In this document: positions 8,987 to 16,744 of the stretch, one piece after another
Layout of the letters: each line of letters opens with the position of its first letter
Position numbering within the stretch: the stretch's first letter is position 1
DNA from: Mariniphaga sp964398855
GTDB taxonomy: Bacteria; Bacteroidota; Bacteroidia; Bacteroidales; Prolixibacteraceae
Assembly (NCBI GenBank): GCA_964398855.1
Contig: CAYNOQ010000012.1
Coordinates: 1-43,441, forward strand
DNA: 43,441 nucleotides
Direction of reading: 5' to 3'
Made by a program: the position numbers and the translations under genes
The notes under the pieces: generated by a model
Told to the model about the DNA's origin: nothing
Database searches by the model: none
Seen by the model: only the letters and a program-made list of their open reading frames with translations

Positions 8987-11395
8987 TCAATGATTAAATT
9001 GATTTACAAGCCACTCATAGGTTTTTTCCCTCATTTCAGGCGAAAAGCGGTTAATATCAGCGGGTATTTCCAACTGAAGATTTTCTTCGGAGTTATGTAG
9101 CTTGTATATTTCTGCCACCTGTTCAACACATTGCTTAACATCTTCAATATGAGCATCCTTATCAAACTCAGGTGCAATGACAAAAACCGGACGGGGAGCC
9201 ATTGTCGCAATAATTTCATTGAAATCTACAGGAATATGCGCTTCATTTCCTACAAAAAAACCCAATCTCGGCAGTAGCCCGTGAAGATGGGAAAAGGTCA
9301 TAATTCCTTCTGTTCCCCTCCCTAATGAATTGGTACGCATGGGTGTAAAGCCTGCTACGGAAACTGCTCCGGCAATCCGTTCATCCAGAGATGCGGCATA
9401 TAAACCAACTGTGGCGCCCAAAGAGTATCCGGCTACGATAATTTTGTCCGCATCAATGAACTCCATATTGGAAAGCGCCTCCACGGCGCCTCTCGTATCG
9501 GCAACCATTTTTCCCAATTTCGACCAGTTGGGATAACGCTCATAAAAACGGGTTGCCTCCTCAATACGGTTTCCAAAACCGGGCAAATCGAAGGTGAACA
9601 CCGCAAAGCCCCTGTCTGTGAGCGATTGCAAAATATCGTTAATACCGTGATATGAATTGAATCCTTTGGAGTAATCGTATTCATGCAGATAAATAACCAC
9701 CGGAAGATTTTGGTTTTTCATCTCTCCCGATTCATTCAGCGGATAATAGAGATACCCAAACAGCTGGTCTCCAAAACCGCGATACGGACTAACCGGCATT
9801 ACGCCCATGCTTTTATTCCCAATCGGGCGCTTGAGAAAAGTTCCGAAACCGGCTTCTCCCCCACCCGCTCTGCTTAGCTTTTCGGGTCCGGGATTGGTAA
9901 CTCCGGGTGGCTCGTCACCTAAAATCCATCGTATTTTCTGCTGAATTTCACTTTTACGGTTTTTCCAACTCGCCGGTGATTTAACTGTTAAACTGTTGCC
10001 GTCCATTTCCGGAAAATCCTGCGGGTTTATATTTTTCTTACTGATTTCTTTCCATTGATCAAATGAGTAGTTGCAAAAAAGTTTGCTTTCCGGCAGATAA
10101 TCACTTCGTTTAAAAACATAATCAAAAAAATCGATATACTCTTCCATATCTCGGGCGCTGATGCTGTGCAATCCGTATCTTGTTCTGATTGCAACATGAT
10201 TTTCGGCGCCCAAAAACTTATAGACTTTTTTGGATGCATGATACGCCTGCTCAATTCCCCAGATATTGCTTGCCCCTTCTGAGAGCGCTGTGCTGAGCAT
10301 CAGTCCGCGCGGAGCAATAAGCGCCATAAATGAGTTCTGGTCAACCGGCAGTTTGTGCTCCCTGCCGATAAAAAAGCGAAGTCGCGGATGAAGCCACGAA
10401 GGGCGGGCGCTTGCCAAAAGTGCAATATCTTCAATATCGAAATTTTGCGAAGTATAACGCCAGGGTACTTCTGCACCGGTGCCCCCGCTGCTTGGAACAC
10501 ATGCAGAAATCCGCTCATCAAACGCTGCTGCCATAAGCGAAGTTTTTCCGTTGCGGGAATGCCCGGAAATTGCAATTTTTTTCTGATCAACTTCCGGTAG
10601 TGTAAAAAGATAATCAATAGCTCTTGAAGCGCCCCACGCTCTACGCATCAGACGCGTGAAATCATATTTATCTGCCCATATTTCCGCATACTTCTCCGTG
10701 TCATCTTTGGAATCGGCGCCGGCATAAACACAGCCAATATATCCGCGCCGCACAGCCACCTGCGCCCACTCCCGGTGGTTCCACTGCGTCAGGAAAACCG
10801 GAAATGCTCCTTCACCCGGCGGAAGCATCAGCTCAAGCGTCAGTTTTGCCTTGTGGTCAGGGCCAAACGAAAGTTCAACCATACGAAGCAACACTTCACC
10901 ATCAGCTTTTTCACTCAGAATTTCAACTTTCAGATTATCGGGCGCCGGCGGAAATGTGCCGGAAATGTAGTGCTGCAACTGCTCCTTCATCCACGCTCTT
11001 TTCTCCTGCCACTGTTCCGGTGTTTTCACCGGAATGTTTTTCACGCCTTCATCTAACACAAGCGGATCAGGCAAAAACGGCAGCGACGGCATCTGGTCGA
11101 AATCGGGCGGCAATTCACCGGTGCGCTCAAGCCAGTCCGCAAAGGTTCTGTCGGCAAATGTCAATCTCCCCCTGGCGTCAAACGCACTTTTTTCATCTAA
11201 CTGGTCGGGCGGTAAAACTTTTAGAATCAACTCTAAATTTGCCTTTTGCTTCGATTTATTCTGATTTTCTACATTTTTTTTCTTGTCGGGACTTGCGCCA
11301 ATGCTGCCTGCGGTAAAAACTAAAAGCAACAAAAAATAAAGAAGGGATTTTACCTTGTACTCTGAATTTTGAAAAAAATGGTAACTCATTGTCAA
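8987..11395 (-). CDS. Two-domain esterase: CE15-like glucuronoyl esterase plus second alpha/beta hydrolase
   Basis: 802 residues with an N-terminal signal segment (hydrophobic residues 17-33). Domain 1 (about 100-435) carries ISGHSRNGK with nucleophile S280 in the G-x-S-R-x-G form typical of CE15 glucuronoyl esterases, and GLHS with likely catalytic H410. Domain 2 (about 470-800) is a second alpha/beta hydrolase with VAGYSLG (nucleophile S658), APRPVFVIAP and DKDAH with likely H749. CE15 enzymes cut lignin-carbohydrate or other uronic acid esters; the second domain may be an acetyl esterase. It is the first gene of a probable operon with the GH78 enzyme. The start is assigned at the first in-frame ATG; Met3 is an alternative. 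Substrates are not determinable from sequence alone. Confidence 0.8.
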   Translation of the reverse strand: MTMSYHFFQNSEYKVKSLLYFLLLLVFTAGSIGASPDKKKNVENQNKSKQKANLELILKVLPPDQLDEKSAFDARGRLTFADRTFADWLERTGELPPDFDQMPSLPFLPDPLVLDEGVKNIPVKTPEQWQEKRAWMKEQLQHYISGTFPPAPDNLKVEILSEKADGEVLLRMVELSFGPDHKAKLTLELMLPPGEGAFPVFLTQWNHREWAQVAVRRGYIGCVYAGADSKDDTEKYAEIWADKYDFTRLMRRAWGASRAIDYLFTLPEVDQKKIAISGHSRNGKTSLMAAAFDERISACVPSSGGTGAEVPWRYTSQNFDIEDIALLASARPSWLHPRLRFFIGREHKLPVDQNSFMALIAPRGLMLSTALSEGASNIWGIEQAYHASKKVYKFLGAENHVAIRTRYGLHSISARDMEEYIDFFDYVFKRSDYLPESKLFCNYSFDQWKEISKKNINPQDFPEMDGNSLTVKSPASWKNRKSEIQQKIRWILGDEPPGVTNPGPEKLSRAGGGEAGFGTFLKRPIGNKSMGVMPVSPYRGFGDQLFGYLYYPLNESGEMKNQNLPVVIYLHEYDYSKGFNSYHGINDILQSLTDRGFAVFTFDLPGFGNRIEEATRFYERYPNWSKLGKMVADTRGAVEALSNMEFIDADKIIVAGYSLGATVGLYAASLDERIAGAVSVAGFTPMRTNSLGRGTEGIMTFSHLHGLLPRLGFFVGNEAHIPVDFNEIIATMAPRPVFVIAPEFDKDAHIEDVKQCVEQVAEIYKLHNSEENLQLEIPADINRFSPEMREKTYEWLVNQFNH

Positions 11396-11564
11396 TGAAG
11401 GTTTTTTATTTATAAAATCACACTGAATTATTTCAGATGGTTTTTACATACAAATTGATTAGCTAAAAACACATTCTGAAAACAATCCAATCAATAAAGA
11501 AAAATAAATAACCTTATAATACCAAATTGAAAATGGAATTCAGTAACCGCTTAACAACCTTTCC

Positions 11565-12665
11565 TTACACATTAAACCTGAAATGAATAATATCGCCATC
11601 CTGCACAACATACTCTTTGCCTTCAACTGCAATTTTTCCGGCGTCGCGGCAGGCGTGTTCCGAGCCTAAACGGATATAATCATCATATTTAATCACTTCT
11701 GCGCGTATGAATCCTTTTTCAAAATCTGTGTGAATTTTACCGGCTGCTTTTGGCGCTTTTGTTCCCTTAACGAAAGTCCATGCCCGGCTTTCATCCGAAC
11801 CGGTAGTGAAAAAAGTTTGCAGGTTGAGCAACCTGTAAGCTGCATGAATAAGCTTGTTCACGCCCGGTTCATCCAAACCAAGCTCTTTTAAAAAGAGTTG
11901 TTTTTCTTCATACGTTTCAAGCTCTGCTATATCGGCTTCCGTGGCAGCGGCAACCACCAAAAATTCGGCATTCTCATCTTTTATTGCTTCTTCCAGCGCT
12001 TTCACATAGCTGTTGCCCGTTTTGGCAGAAGCTTCATCCACATTGCAAACATAAAGAACCGGCTTATTGGTCAACAGAAAAAATTCTCCGGCAAGACGCT
12101 CCTCTTCTTCCGGCAAAACCAAAGTGCGGGCAGAAAGCCCTTTTTCCAAAACTTCCTTATAACGTAACGCCAGATCATACAACTTTTTGGTTTTTGAGTC
12201 AGCGCTATGCTTTGCCTGCTTTTCAAGCTTTTCAATACGGTTAATAATGGTCTCCAGGTCTTTTAGCTGAAGTTCGGCATCAATAATTTCCTTGTCGCGA
12301 ACCGGATCAACCGAACCGTCAACGTGTACAATATTATTGTTGTCAAAACATCTCACCACATGAATAATTGCATCGGTTTCGCGGATATTTCCCAAAAACT
12401 GATTGCCTAATCCTTCCCCTTTACTCGCACCTTTAACTAAACCGGCAATATCTAAAATCTCCACAGTGGTTGGCGTAACCCGCTTAGGATTATCAATTTC
12501 GGCAATTTTTATCAGTCTGTCGTCTGGAACGGTAATAATTCCGAGATTGGGTTCAATCGTGCAAAATGGAAAATTTGCCGATTGTGCCCGGGCATTCGAC
12601 AGGCAATTGAACAAAGTGGATTTTCCCACATTGGGCAGACCGACAATACCACATTTAAGCGCCAT
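11565..12665 (-). CDS. ychF: Redox-regulated ATPase YchF (Obg-like)
   Basis: 366 residues, the normal length. The G1 motif GLPNVGKST is at 8-16, the G3 region DIAGLVKGASKGEGLG is near 70-86, and CNVDE replaces NKxD, as expected of this ATP-preferring branch. A coiled-coil region (about 130-200) and a C-terminal TGS domain (about 280-366, ending HFRFNV) complete the family layout. YchF binds ribosomes and acts in translation and oxidative stress. It is a conserved single-copy housekeeping gene. A TACCTTTG promoter element lies 26-33 bases upstream of the ATG. No terminator is evident in the 169 bases after it. Confidence 0.97.
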   Translation of the reverse strand: MALKCGIVGLPNVGKSTLFNCLSNARAQSANFPFCTIEPNLGIITVPDDRLIKIAEIDNPKRVTPTTVEILDIAGLVKGASKGEGLGNQFLGNIRETDAIIHVVRCFDNNNIVHVDGSVDPVRDKEIIDAELQLKDLETIINRIEKLEKQAKHSADSKTKKLYDLALRYKEVLEKGLSARTLVLPEEEERLAGEFFLLTNKPVLYVCNVDEASAKTGNSYVKALEEAIKDENAEFLVVAAATEADIAELETYEEKQLFLKELGLDEPGVNKLIHAAYRLLNLQTFFTTGSDESRAWTFVKGTKAPKAAGKIHTDFEKGFIRAEVIKYDDYIRLGSEHACRDAGKIAVEGKEYVVQDGDIIHFRFNV

Positions 12666-12690
12666 AATATCCGTTTAAAAATTTGCCGTG

Positions 12691-12698
12691 CAAAGGTA
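12691..12698 (-). promoter_or_regulatory. Bacteroidota -7 promoter element for ychF
   Basis: TACCTTTG on the minus strand fits the TAnnTTTG consensus and would start transcription close to the ychF ATG. I see no clear -33 TTTG. Confidence 0.5.
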
Positions 12699-12809
12699 AT
12701 CGAATATTGATTTTTTACATTTTCTTCCCGTTTAAAAACAGTTTTGGGAAACTTTACATTAACTCCGGTAAAATTTATTGTATATAACAGCCGTTAAAAA
12801 GTGAAATAC

Positions 12810-12817
12810 TACCTTTG
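12810..12817 (+). promoter_or_regulatory. Bacteroidota -7 promoter element for the sigma factor operon
   Basis: TACCTTTG fits TAnnTTTG and lies 93 bases before the sigma factor ATG. A matching -33 box is not obvious. The remaining part of the 245-base ychF/sigma intergenic region shows nothing else I can name. Confidence 0.5.
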
Positions 12818-12910
12818 TTAAAAAGCATGAATCTTTAAATGCCAAAACACATCCTGAAAAAGAATTAAACCTTTCAGGATACTTCTTGTCTCACAGGTAA
12901 ATTGCGCAAT

Positions 12911-13456
12911 ATGGAAGAAGACCGCCGGCTCATTCAGGATTTAAAGGAAGAAAGCACCCGCGAGCGTGCGTTCAGCCGGTTAGTGGAAATTTATCAGGAG
13001 CGGCTCTACTGGCATATTCGCAAAATTCTGCTTAACCATGAAGATACCGATGACGTGCTGCAAAACACTTTTGTTAAAGTGTGGAGAAGCATTGAAAATT
13101 TTCGCGAAGAGTCTTCGCTCTACACCTGGCTCTACCGCATTGCAACCAACGAGTCGATTACTTTTCTCAATTCAAAAAAGCGCAGGGCTATGCTTCCGCT
13201 GAACGATGTGAGCGATTATCTGCGGGACAATTTAGCTGCCGACCCCTATTTTGAAGGAGACGAACTGCAGATGAAGCTGCAACAGGCAATTCTCCGGTTG
13301 CCGGAAAAACAGCGCATAGTTTTTAATCTGAAATATTTTGAAGATATGAAATACGAAGATATGTCAAAAATATTAGACACTTCGGTTGGTGCGCTGAAAG
13401 CTTCATATCATCATGCAGTGAAAAAAGTGGAAGAATTCATTCTGAAAAATGATTGA
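12911..13456 (+). CDS. ECF-type RNA polymerase sigma factor
   Basis: 181 residues from the ATG at 12911. The frame is open three codons further to a TTG, which I reject in favour of ATG. Region 2 is visible around DTDDVLQNTFVKVWR (45-59) and the YTWLYRIATNESI stretch (71-83). Region 4 spans about 127-175 with LPEKQRIVFNLKYFEDM and a C-terminal helix-turn-helix. The protein directs RNA polymerase to a stress or envelope regulon. It heads a three-gene operon with a small single-span membrane protein and a Spy-like periplasmic protein, the arrangement expected for sigma/anti-sigma control of envelope homeostasis. Confidence 0.93.
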   Translation: MEEDRRLIQDLKEESTRERAFSRLVEIYQERLYWHIRKILLNHEDTDDVLQNTFVKVWRSIENFREESSLYTWLYRIATNESITFLNSKKRRAMLPLNDVSDYLRDNLAADPYFEGDELQMKLQQAILRLPEKQRIVFNLKYFEDMKYEDMSKILDTSVGALKASYHHAVKKVEEFILKND

Positions 13457-13513
13457 ATTTGCGAACATTAAACTTTTAATTAGTTAGTAAGTCAAACATG
13501 CAAATTTGCTATA

Positions 13514-13975
13514 ATGAGTAATTTAAAAAAGATAGCACCCAAATTATCGGAAATAAACAAGGAACAGCCGTTCGGTGTTCCCAAAAACTATTTCGATGAT
13601 TTTCCGGCAAGGCTCCATGCAAAAATTGAAGCTGAAAAACATGCTCCGCTTCAAAAGCAAAATTCGGTGATCAGATACCTGAAGCCGGCTTTGGGACTTG
13701 CTGCCGGTTTTGCAATGATTTTCCTGATTGTTTATTGGCCCATTAAATCATTTCTGCCTGCTTATCTTGCTAAAAAAGAGAGCTACATTGAGCAGACTAC
13801 AAACAATGAAGATATTTACCTTTCATATATAGAAAAGTTAGATGAAAGTTCTTTCTTTTCCCTGTTAAACGGCAATGGGGAATCAATACTAACCGGTTTC
13901 AACGATGAAGATTTGCTGAGTTACATCAGCTCCAATGTTTCAGATTACGAGATTTATATTTATGCTGAAAATTAA
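13514..13975 (+). CDS. Putative membrane anti-sigma factor
   Basis: 153 residues. The N-terminal cytosolic part contains the GVPKNYFDDFPARL stretch, which resembles the N-terminal region of Bacteroidota proteins encoded right after ECF sigma genes. One transmembrane helix (about 57-76, GLAAGFAMIFLIVYWP) is followed by an acidic periplasmic tail rich in Ser, Asp and Tyr. No zinc-binding HxxxCxxC motif is seen, so it is not a ZAS-type anti-sigma factor. The assignment rests on topology and position 57 bases after the sigma gene. It could instead be an uncharacterised accessory membrane protein. Confidence 0.55.
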   Translation: MSNLKKIAPKLSEINKEQPFGVPKNYFDDFPARLHAKIEAEKHAPLQKQNSVIRYLKPALGLAAGFAMIFLIVYWPIKSFLPAYLAKKESYIEQTTNNEDIYLSYIEKLDESSFFSLLNGNGESILTGFNDEDLLSYISSNVSDYEIYIYAEN

Positions 13976-13987
13976 AAATTGAGAAAA

Positions 13988-14449
13988 ATGAAGAAAACAA
14001 TAACATCAACTTTTATCCTGTTCCTTTTTGCCATGACAACCTTTGCGCAGCCTAAAGAGCTCAATCATGCGGACAGGTGGGAAAAATTTCAAGCTGAAAA
14101 AGTGGCTTTTCTCACTTCAAAACTGGAACTGACTCCCGATGAAGCACAAAAATTCTGGCCCGTTTATAACCAGATGGAAAAAGAGCGGTGGGAGATTCAG
14201 AAATTAAGACGCGAAATAGAGGAGCGTGTGCAAAATGCGGAGGAGACCATGTCGGACAACAGGATAAAACAGCTCACCCGCGAAGTTGCCGGGAATATGC
14301 AAAAGGAAGCCGACATTATGAAGAACTACAACGAAAAACTGCTCGAAGTTCTCACCCCGCGAAAAGTGTTGAGATTATATAAAGCGGAGAATGAATTCAG
14401 GCTCTATATGATTAAAAAATTCAGAGATGAAAAGAGAGAAGGAAAATAG
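13988..14449 (+). CDS. Spy/CpxP-like periplasmic protein
   Basis: 153 residues from the ATG at 13988; a TTG three codons upstream is rejected. The signal peptide ends near FAQ (about residue 20). The mature protein is entirely helical and highly charged, with KLELTPDEAQKFWPVY (about 46-61) resembling the LTxxQ repeat of Spy/CpxP chaperones, and a long coiled-coil-like stretch after it. Such proteins bind unfolded periplasmic proteins or tune envelope stress sensors. It starts 12 bases after the putative anti-sigma gene and is followed by a strong terminator, so the three genes form a closed operon. Confidence 0.75.
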   Translation: MKKTITSTFILFLFAMTTFAQPKELNHADRWEKFQAEKVAFLTSKLELTPDEAQKFWPVYNQMEKERWEIQKLRREIEERVQNAEETMSDNRIKQLTREVAGNMQKEADIMKNYNEKLLEVLTPRKVLRLYKAENEFRLYMIKKFRDEKREGK

Positions 14450-14477
14450 ATAATACGGAGACAAAAAAAGGTAGTTA

Positions 14478-14513
14478 AAAAAAAGACAGGTATTAATTTG
14501 CCTGTCTTTTTTT
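14478..14513. terminator. Bidirectional hairpin terminator
   Basis: Arms 14478-14490 and 14501-14513 pair perfectly (GACAGG/CCTGTC core with seven flanking A:T pairs) around a 10-base loop. It separates the sigma operon from the convergent DUF4870 gene. Confidence 0.85.
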
Positions 14514-14516
14514 GTC

Positions 14517-14807
14517 CTACAATGTCTTAAACCATTCCTGAAAGTATTTCCCTACAATCGGGGTTTCCTTTTTTTCTCCCTGAACGGCGCCAACCAGGCT
14601 CAAAATCCAGAATACGAAAACCACGATGTTTAAAATCCATCCGAGAATAGGAATAAAAGACAAAACAAGGCCCAAAAGATACAGCCCAAGTAGCTGACGA
14701 ATATAATAGCTTGCAAATTCGTCTTTTTCACTGCTGTTTAACACGAGTGCTATGATCCAGCCAATCAATGTAATGTGAGCTACAATAGCTTTTGTTTTTC
14801 CATCCAT
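14517..14807 (-). CDS. DUF4870 (Tic20-like) small membrane protein
   Basis: 96 residues with hydrophobic segments around 8-24, 39-56 and 54-76. It opens KTKAIVAHITLIGWIIAL and contains YYIRQLLGLYLLGL, the pattern of DUF4870/Tic20-like proteins. The function is unknown; these are small inner-membrane proteins, often found singly. The stop codon abuts the shared terminator. No partner gene is adjacent. Confidence 0.75.
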   Translation of the reverse strand: MDGKTKAIVAHITLIGWIIALVLNSSEKDEFASYYIRQLLGLYLLGLVLSFIPILGWILNIVVFVFWILSLVGAVQGEKKETPIVGKYFQEWFKTL

Positions 14808-14938
14808 TTTTAAAACATTTTTAAGGTTTGGCTAAAAATAGATAAATTAAAACAGATAAACCTATAAAACCGCAATGATTTTTTAGAAATTTCCAATTTT
14901 ATTTTTCCCAACAAGTCAATTCAGGACAAAACAATCCG

Positions 14939-15003
14939 TTTATTAATTTTTATTAATAAAAACACACTTTTATTTTCATTTTTAAAAATTATTCCAATAT
15001 TTG
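14939..15003 (+). promoter_or_regulatory. Probable leu operon promoter region with AT-rich palindrome
   Basis: AATATTTG (14996-15003) matches the Bacteroidota -7 consensus at all but one defined base and would start transcription about 15-20 bases before the leader peptide ATG. Upstream, TTTATTAAT (14939-14947) and ATTAATAAA (14952-14960) form a perfect palindrome with a 4-base gap, a possible protein-binding site. I find no convincing -33 box. Nothing else is seen in 14808-14938. Confidence 0.4.
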
Positions 15004-15023
15004 CAGAGAATCGTAAGTAAAAA

Positions 15024-15095
15024 ATGAAATTAGTGAACAACATATCATCTCTCATTCTCATTATTGGTATTATTCTTCTAATCCGGAAGAGATGA
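15024..15095 (+). CDS. Leu/Ile-rich leader peptide of the leu operon attenuator
   Basis: A 23-codon frame with ATG at 15024 and TGA at 15093-15095. Of its residues, 5 are Leu (3, 10, 12, 18, 19), 7 are Ile (7, 11, 13, 14, 16, 17, 20) and 1 is Val (4). The run from residue 10 to 20 contains only one residue that is not Leu or Ile (Gly15). The Leu codons are TTA, CTC, CTC, CTT and CTA, never CTG, although CTG is common in the biosynthetic genes downstream. The peptide ends in basic RKR. Its frame lies over pairing segment 1 of the attenuator and its stop codon lies in segment 2, the classical design in which ribosome position reads charged Leu/Ile tRNA levels. It is too short for routine gene calling. 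Confidence 0.8.
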   Translation: MKLVNNISSLILIIGIILLIRKR

Positions 15096-15166
15096 GAATG
15101 GTGTGTTGACAAGATACAGTAAAAGCGGAATAGCCATTCTCAGAAAAAGGGAATGGCTTTTTTTTT
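15052..15166 (+). promoter_or_regulatory. Transcription attenuator of the leu operon
   Basis: Three mutually exclusive pairings are visible. Segment 1 (15052-15062, inside the leader frame) pairs with segment 2 (15091-15101). Segment 2 (15093-15101, TGAGAATGG) pairs perfectly over 9 bp with segment 3 (15134-15142, CCATTCTCA), giving an antiterminator. Segment 3 (15132-15141) pairs with segment 4 (15149-15158) in a 10-bp stem with one G-U pair, followed by nine T (15158-15166), giving an intrinsic terminator 26 bases before leuA. Stalling at the Leu/Ile run would mask segment 1, free segment 2 and allow readthrough. A ribosome that reaches the stop codon covers segment 2 and the terminator forms. 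Confidence 0.8.
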
Positions 15167-15192
15167 AAGTTTAACAAAAAAAGGAAGATAAC

Positions 15193-16698
15193 ATGAGCGA
15201 CAGACTTTTCATTTTCGACACGACCCTGCGCGACGGTGAGCAGGTTCCGGGATGTCAGCTGAATACTGTGGAAAAAATTGAGGTTGCCAAAGCGCTGCAG
15301 GAGCTGGGTGTCGATGTCATTGAAGCCGGTTTCCCCATTTCAAGTCCCGGTGATTTTGAATCGGTAGTGGAAATTTCCAAAGCGGTGACCTGGCCAACAA
15401 TTTGTGCTCTCACGCGCGCAGTGCAAAAAGATATTGACGTTGCCGCCGATGCGCTAAAATATGCGAAGAAAAAGCGTATTCATACCGGTATAGGAACTTC
15501 CCCGTTTCATATCAAACACAAATTTAATTCAACGCCCGAAGAGGTTCTTGAACGCGCGGTAGATGCCGTGAAATATGCAAAAAAATATGTAGAAGATGTT
15601 GAGTTCTACGCCGAAGATGCCGGACGCACCGACAACGAGTATCTCGCCCGTGTGATTGAGGCGGTGATCAAAGCCGGCGCCACAGTGGTGAATATTCCAG
15701 ACACCACCGGTTATACCATGCCCCACGAGTTTGGTGAAAAAATCAAATATCTGGTTGACAATGTAAGCGGTATTCACAAAGCGGTGATTTCCACCCATTG
15801 CCATAACGATCTGGGAATGGCAACAGCCAACACCATTTCAGGAATTATCAACGGCGCCCGTCAGGCAGAAGTAACCATCAACGGAATTGGAGAACGCGCC
15901 GGAAATACATCACTTGAAGAGGTGGTGATGACCTTGAAAAGCCGTTACGCCGTTTTGGGTATTGAAACGGGAATCAACACAAAGCAAATTTACAACACCA
16001 GCCGGCTGGTTTCCAGGCTAATGAATATGCCTGTTCAGCCCAACAAGGCGATTGTGGGAAGAAATGCGTTTGCGCACTCATCGGGAATTCATCAGGACGG
16101 CGTGCTGAAATTTCGCGAAAACTATGAAATCATTGACCCGGCAGACGTCGGCATCAATGAGTCTTCCATTTTGCTCACCGCACGAAGTGGTCGCGCCGCA
16201 TTGAAACACCGGCTTGAGTTGCTTGGATTCGATCTTTCGCAGGAGAAACTGAATGAGGTTTACGAGAGATTCCTGAAACTTGCCGACAAGAAAAAAGATA
16301 TCCGTGATGACGATATCGCCTTGTTAGCCGGAGATGCAACCCATCACGAACGCCGCATAAAACTCGATTTTCTGCAGGTGCTCACCGGAAAAAGTCTTAC
16401 CCCGATGGCTATTGTCAGCTTAAATATTGCAGGTGAAAAATTTGAGGCAACATCTTCCGGCAACGGTCCGGTGGATGCAGCCATCAAAGCGGTAAAACAG
16501 ATTATCCGCAGGCAGGTTTCCATTGAGGAGTTTCTTGTTCAGGCAATTACACGCGGAAGCGACGACATCGGAAAAGTACACATGCAACTTGAATATAACG
16601 ATATGATATATCACGGCTTTGGCGCTCATACCGATATTGTTACCGCATCTGTTGAAGCTTTTTTAGACGGAGTGAACAAGCTGCCGCTGACAGAATAG
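15193..16698 (+). CDS. leuA: 2-isopropylmalate synthase
   Basis: 501 residues. It condenses 2-ketoisovalerate with acetyl-CoA, the first committed step of leucine synthesis. The HMGL-like TIM barrel opens with FDTTLRDGEQVPG (8-20; R13 and D14 are active-site residues). STHCHND at 200-206 supplies metal ligands H202 and H204, and NGIGERAGN is at 230-238. The C-terminal part (about 370-501) is the LeuA regulatory domain that normally binds leucine, so feedback inhibition is expected on top of attenuation. It is the first gene of the leu operon, directly behind the leader terminator. Confidence 0.95.
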   Translation: MSDRLFIFDTTLRDGEQVPGCQLNTVEKIEVAKALQELGVDVIEAGFPISSPGDFESVVEISKAVTWPTICALTRAVQKDIDVAADALKYAKKKRIHTGIGTSPFHIKHKFNSTPEEVLERAVDAVKYAKKYVEDVEFYAEDAGRTDNEYLARVIEAVIKAGATVVNIPDTTGYTMPHEFGEKIKYLVDNVSGIHKAVISTHCHNDLGMATANTISGIINGARQAEVTINGIGERAGNTSLEEVVMTLKSRYAVLGIETGINTKQIYNTSRLVSRLMNMPVQPNKAIVGRNAFAHSSGIHQDGVLKFRENYEIIDPADVGINESSILLTARSGRAALKHRLELLGFDLSQEKLNEVYERFLKLADKKKDIRDDDIALLAGDATHHERRIKLDFLQVLTGKSLTPMAIVSLNIAGEKFEATSSGNGPVDAAIKAVKQIIRRQVSIEEFLVQAITRGSDDIGKVHMQLEYNDMIYHGFGAHTDIVTASVEAFLDGVNKLPLTE

Positions 16699-16744
16699 AT
16701 TGAATTAGTTTTAAAATTTTAAAATATAGCATATAATATATAAT

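Noticed and set aside
14921..15112. A 63-codon minus-strand frame across the leu leader.
   Set aside because: It lies antisense to the leader peptide and attenuator, has AT-driven composition and no family resemblance.
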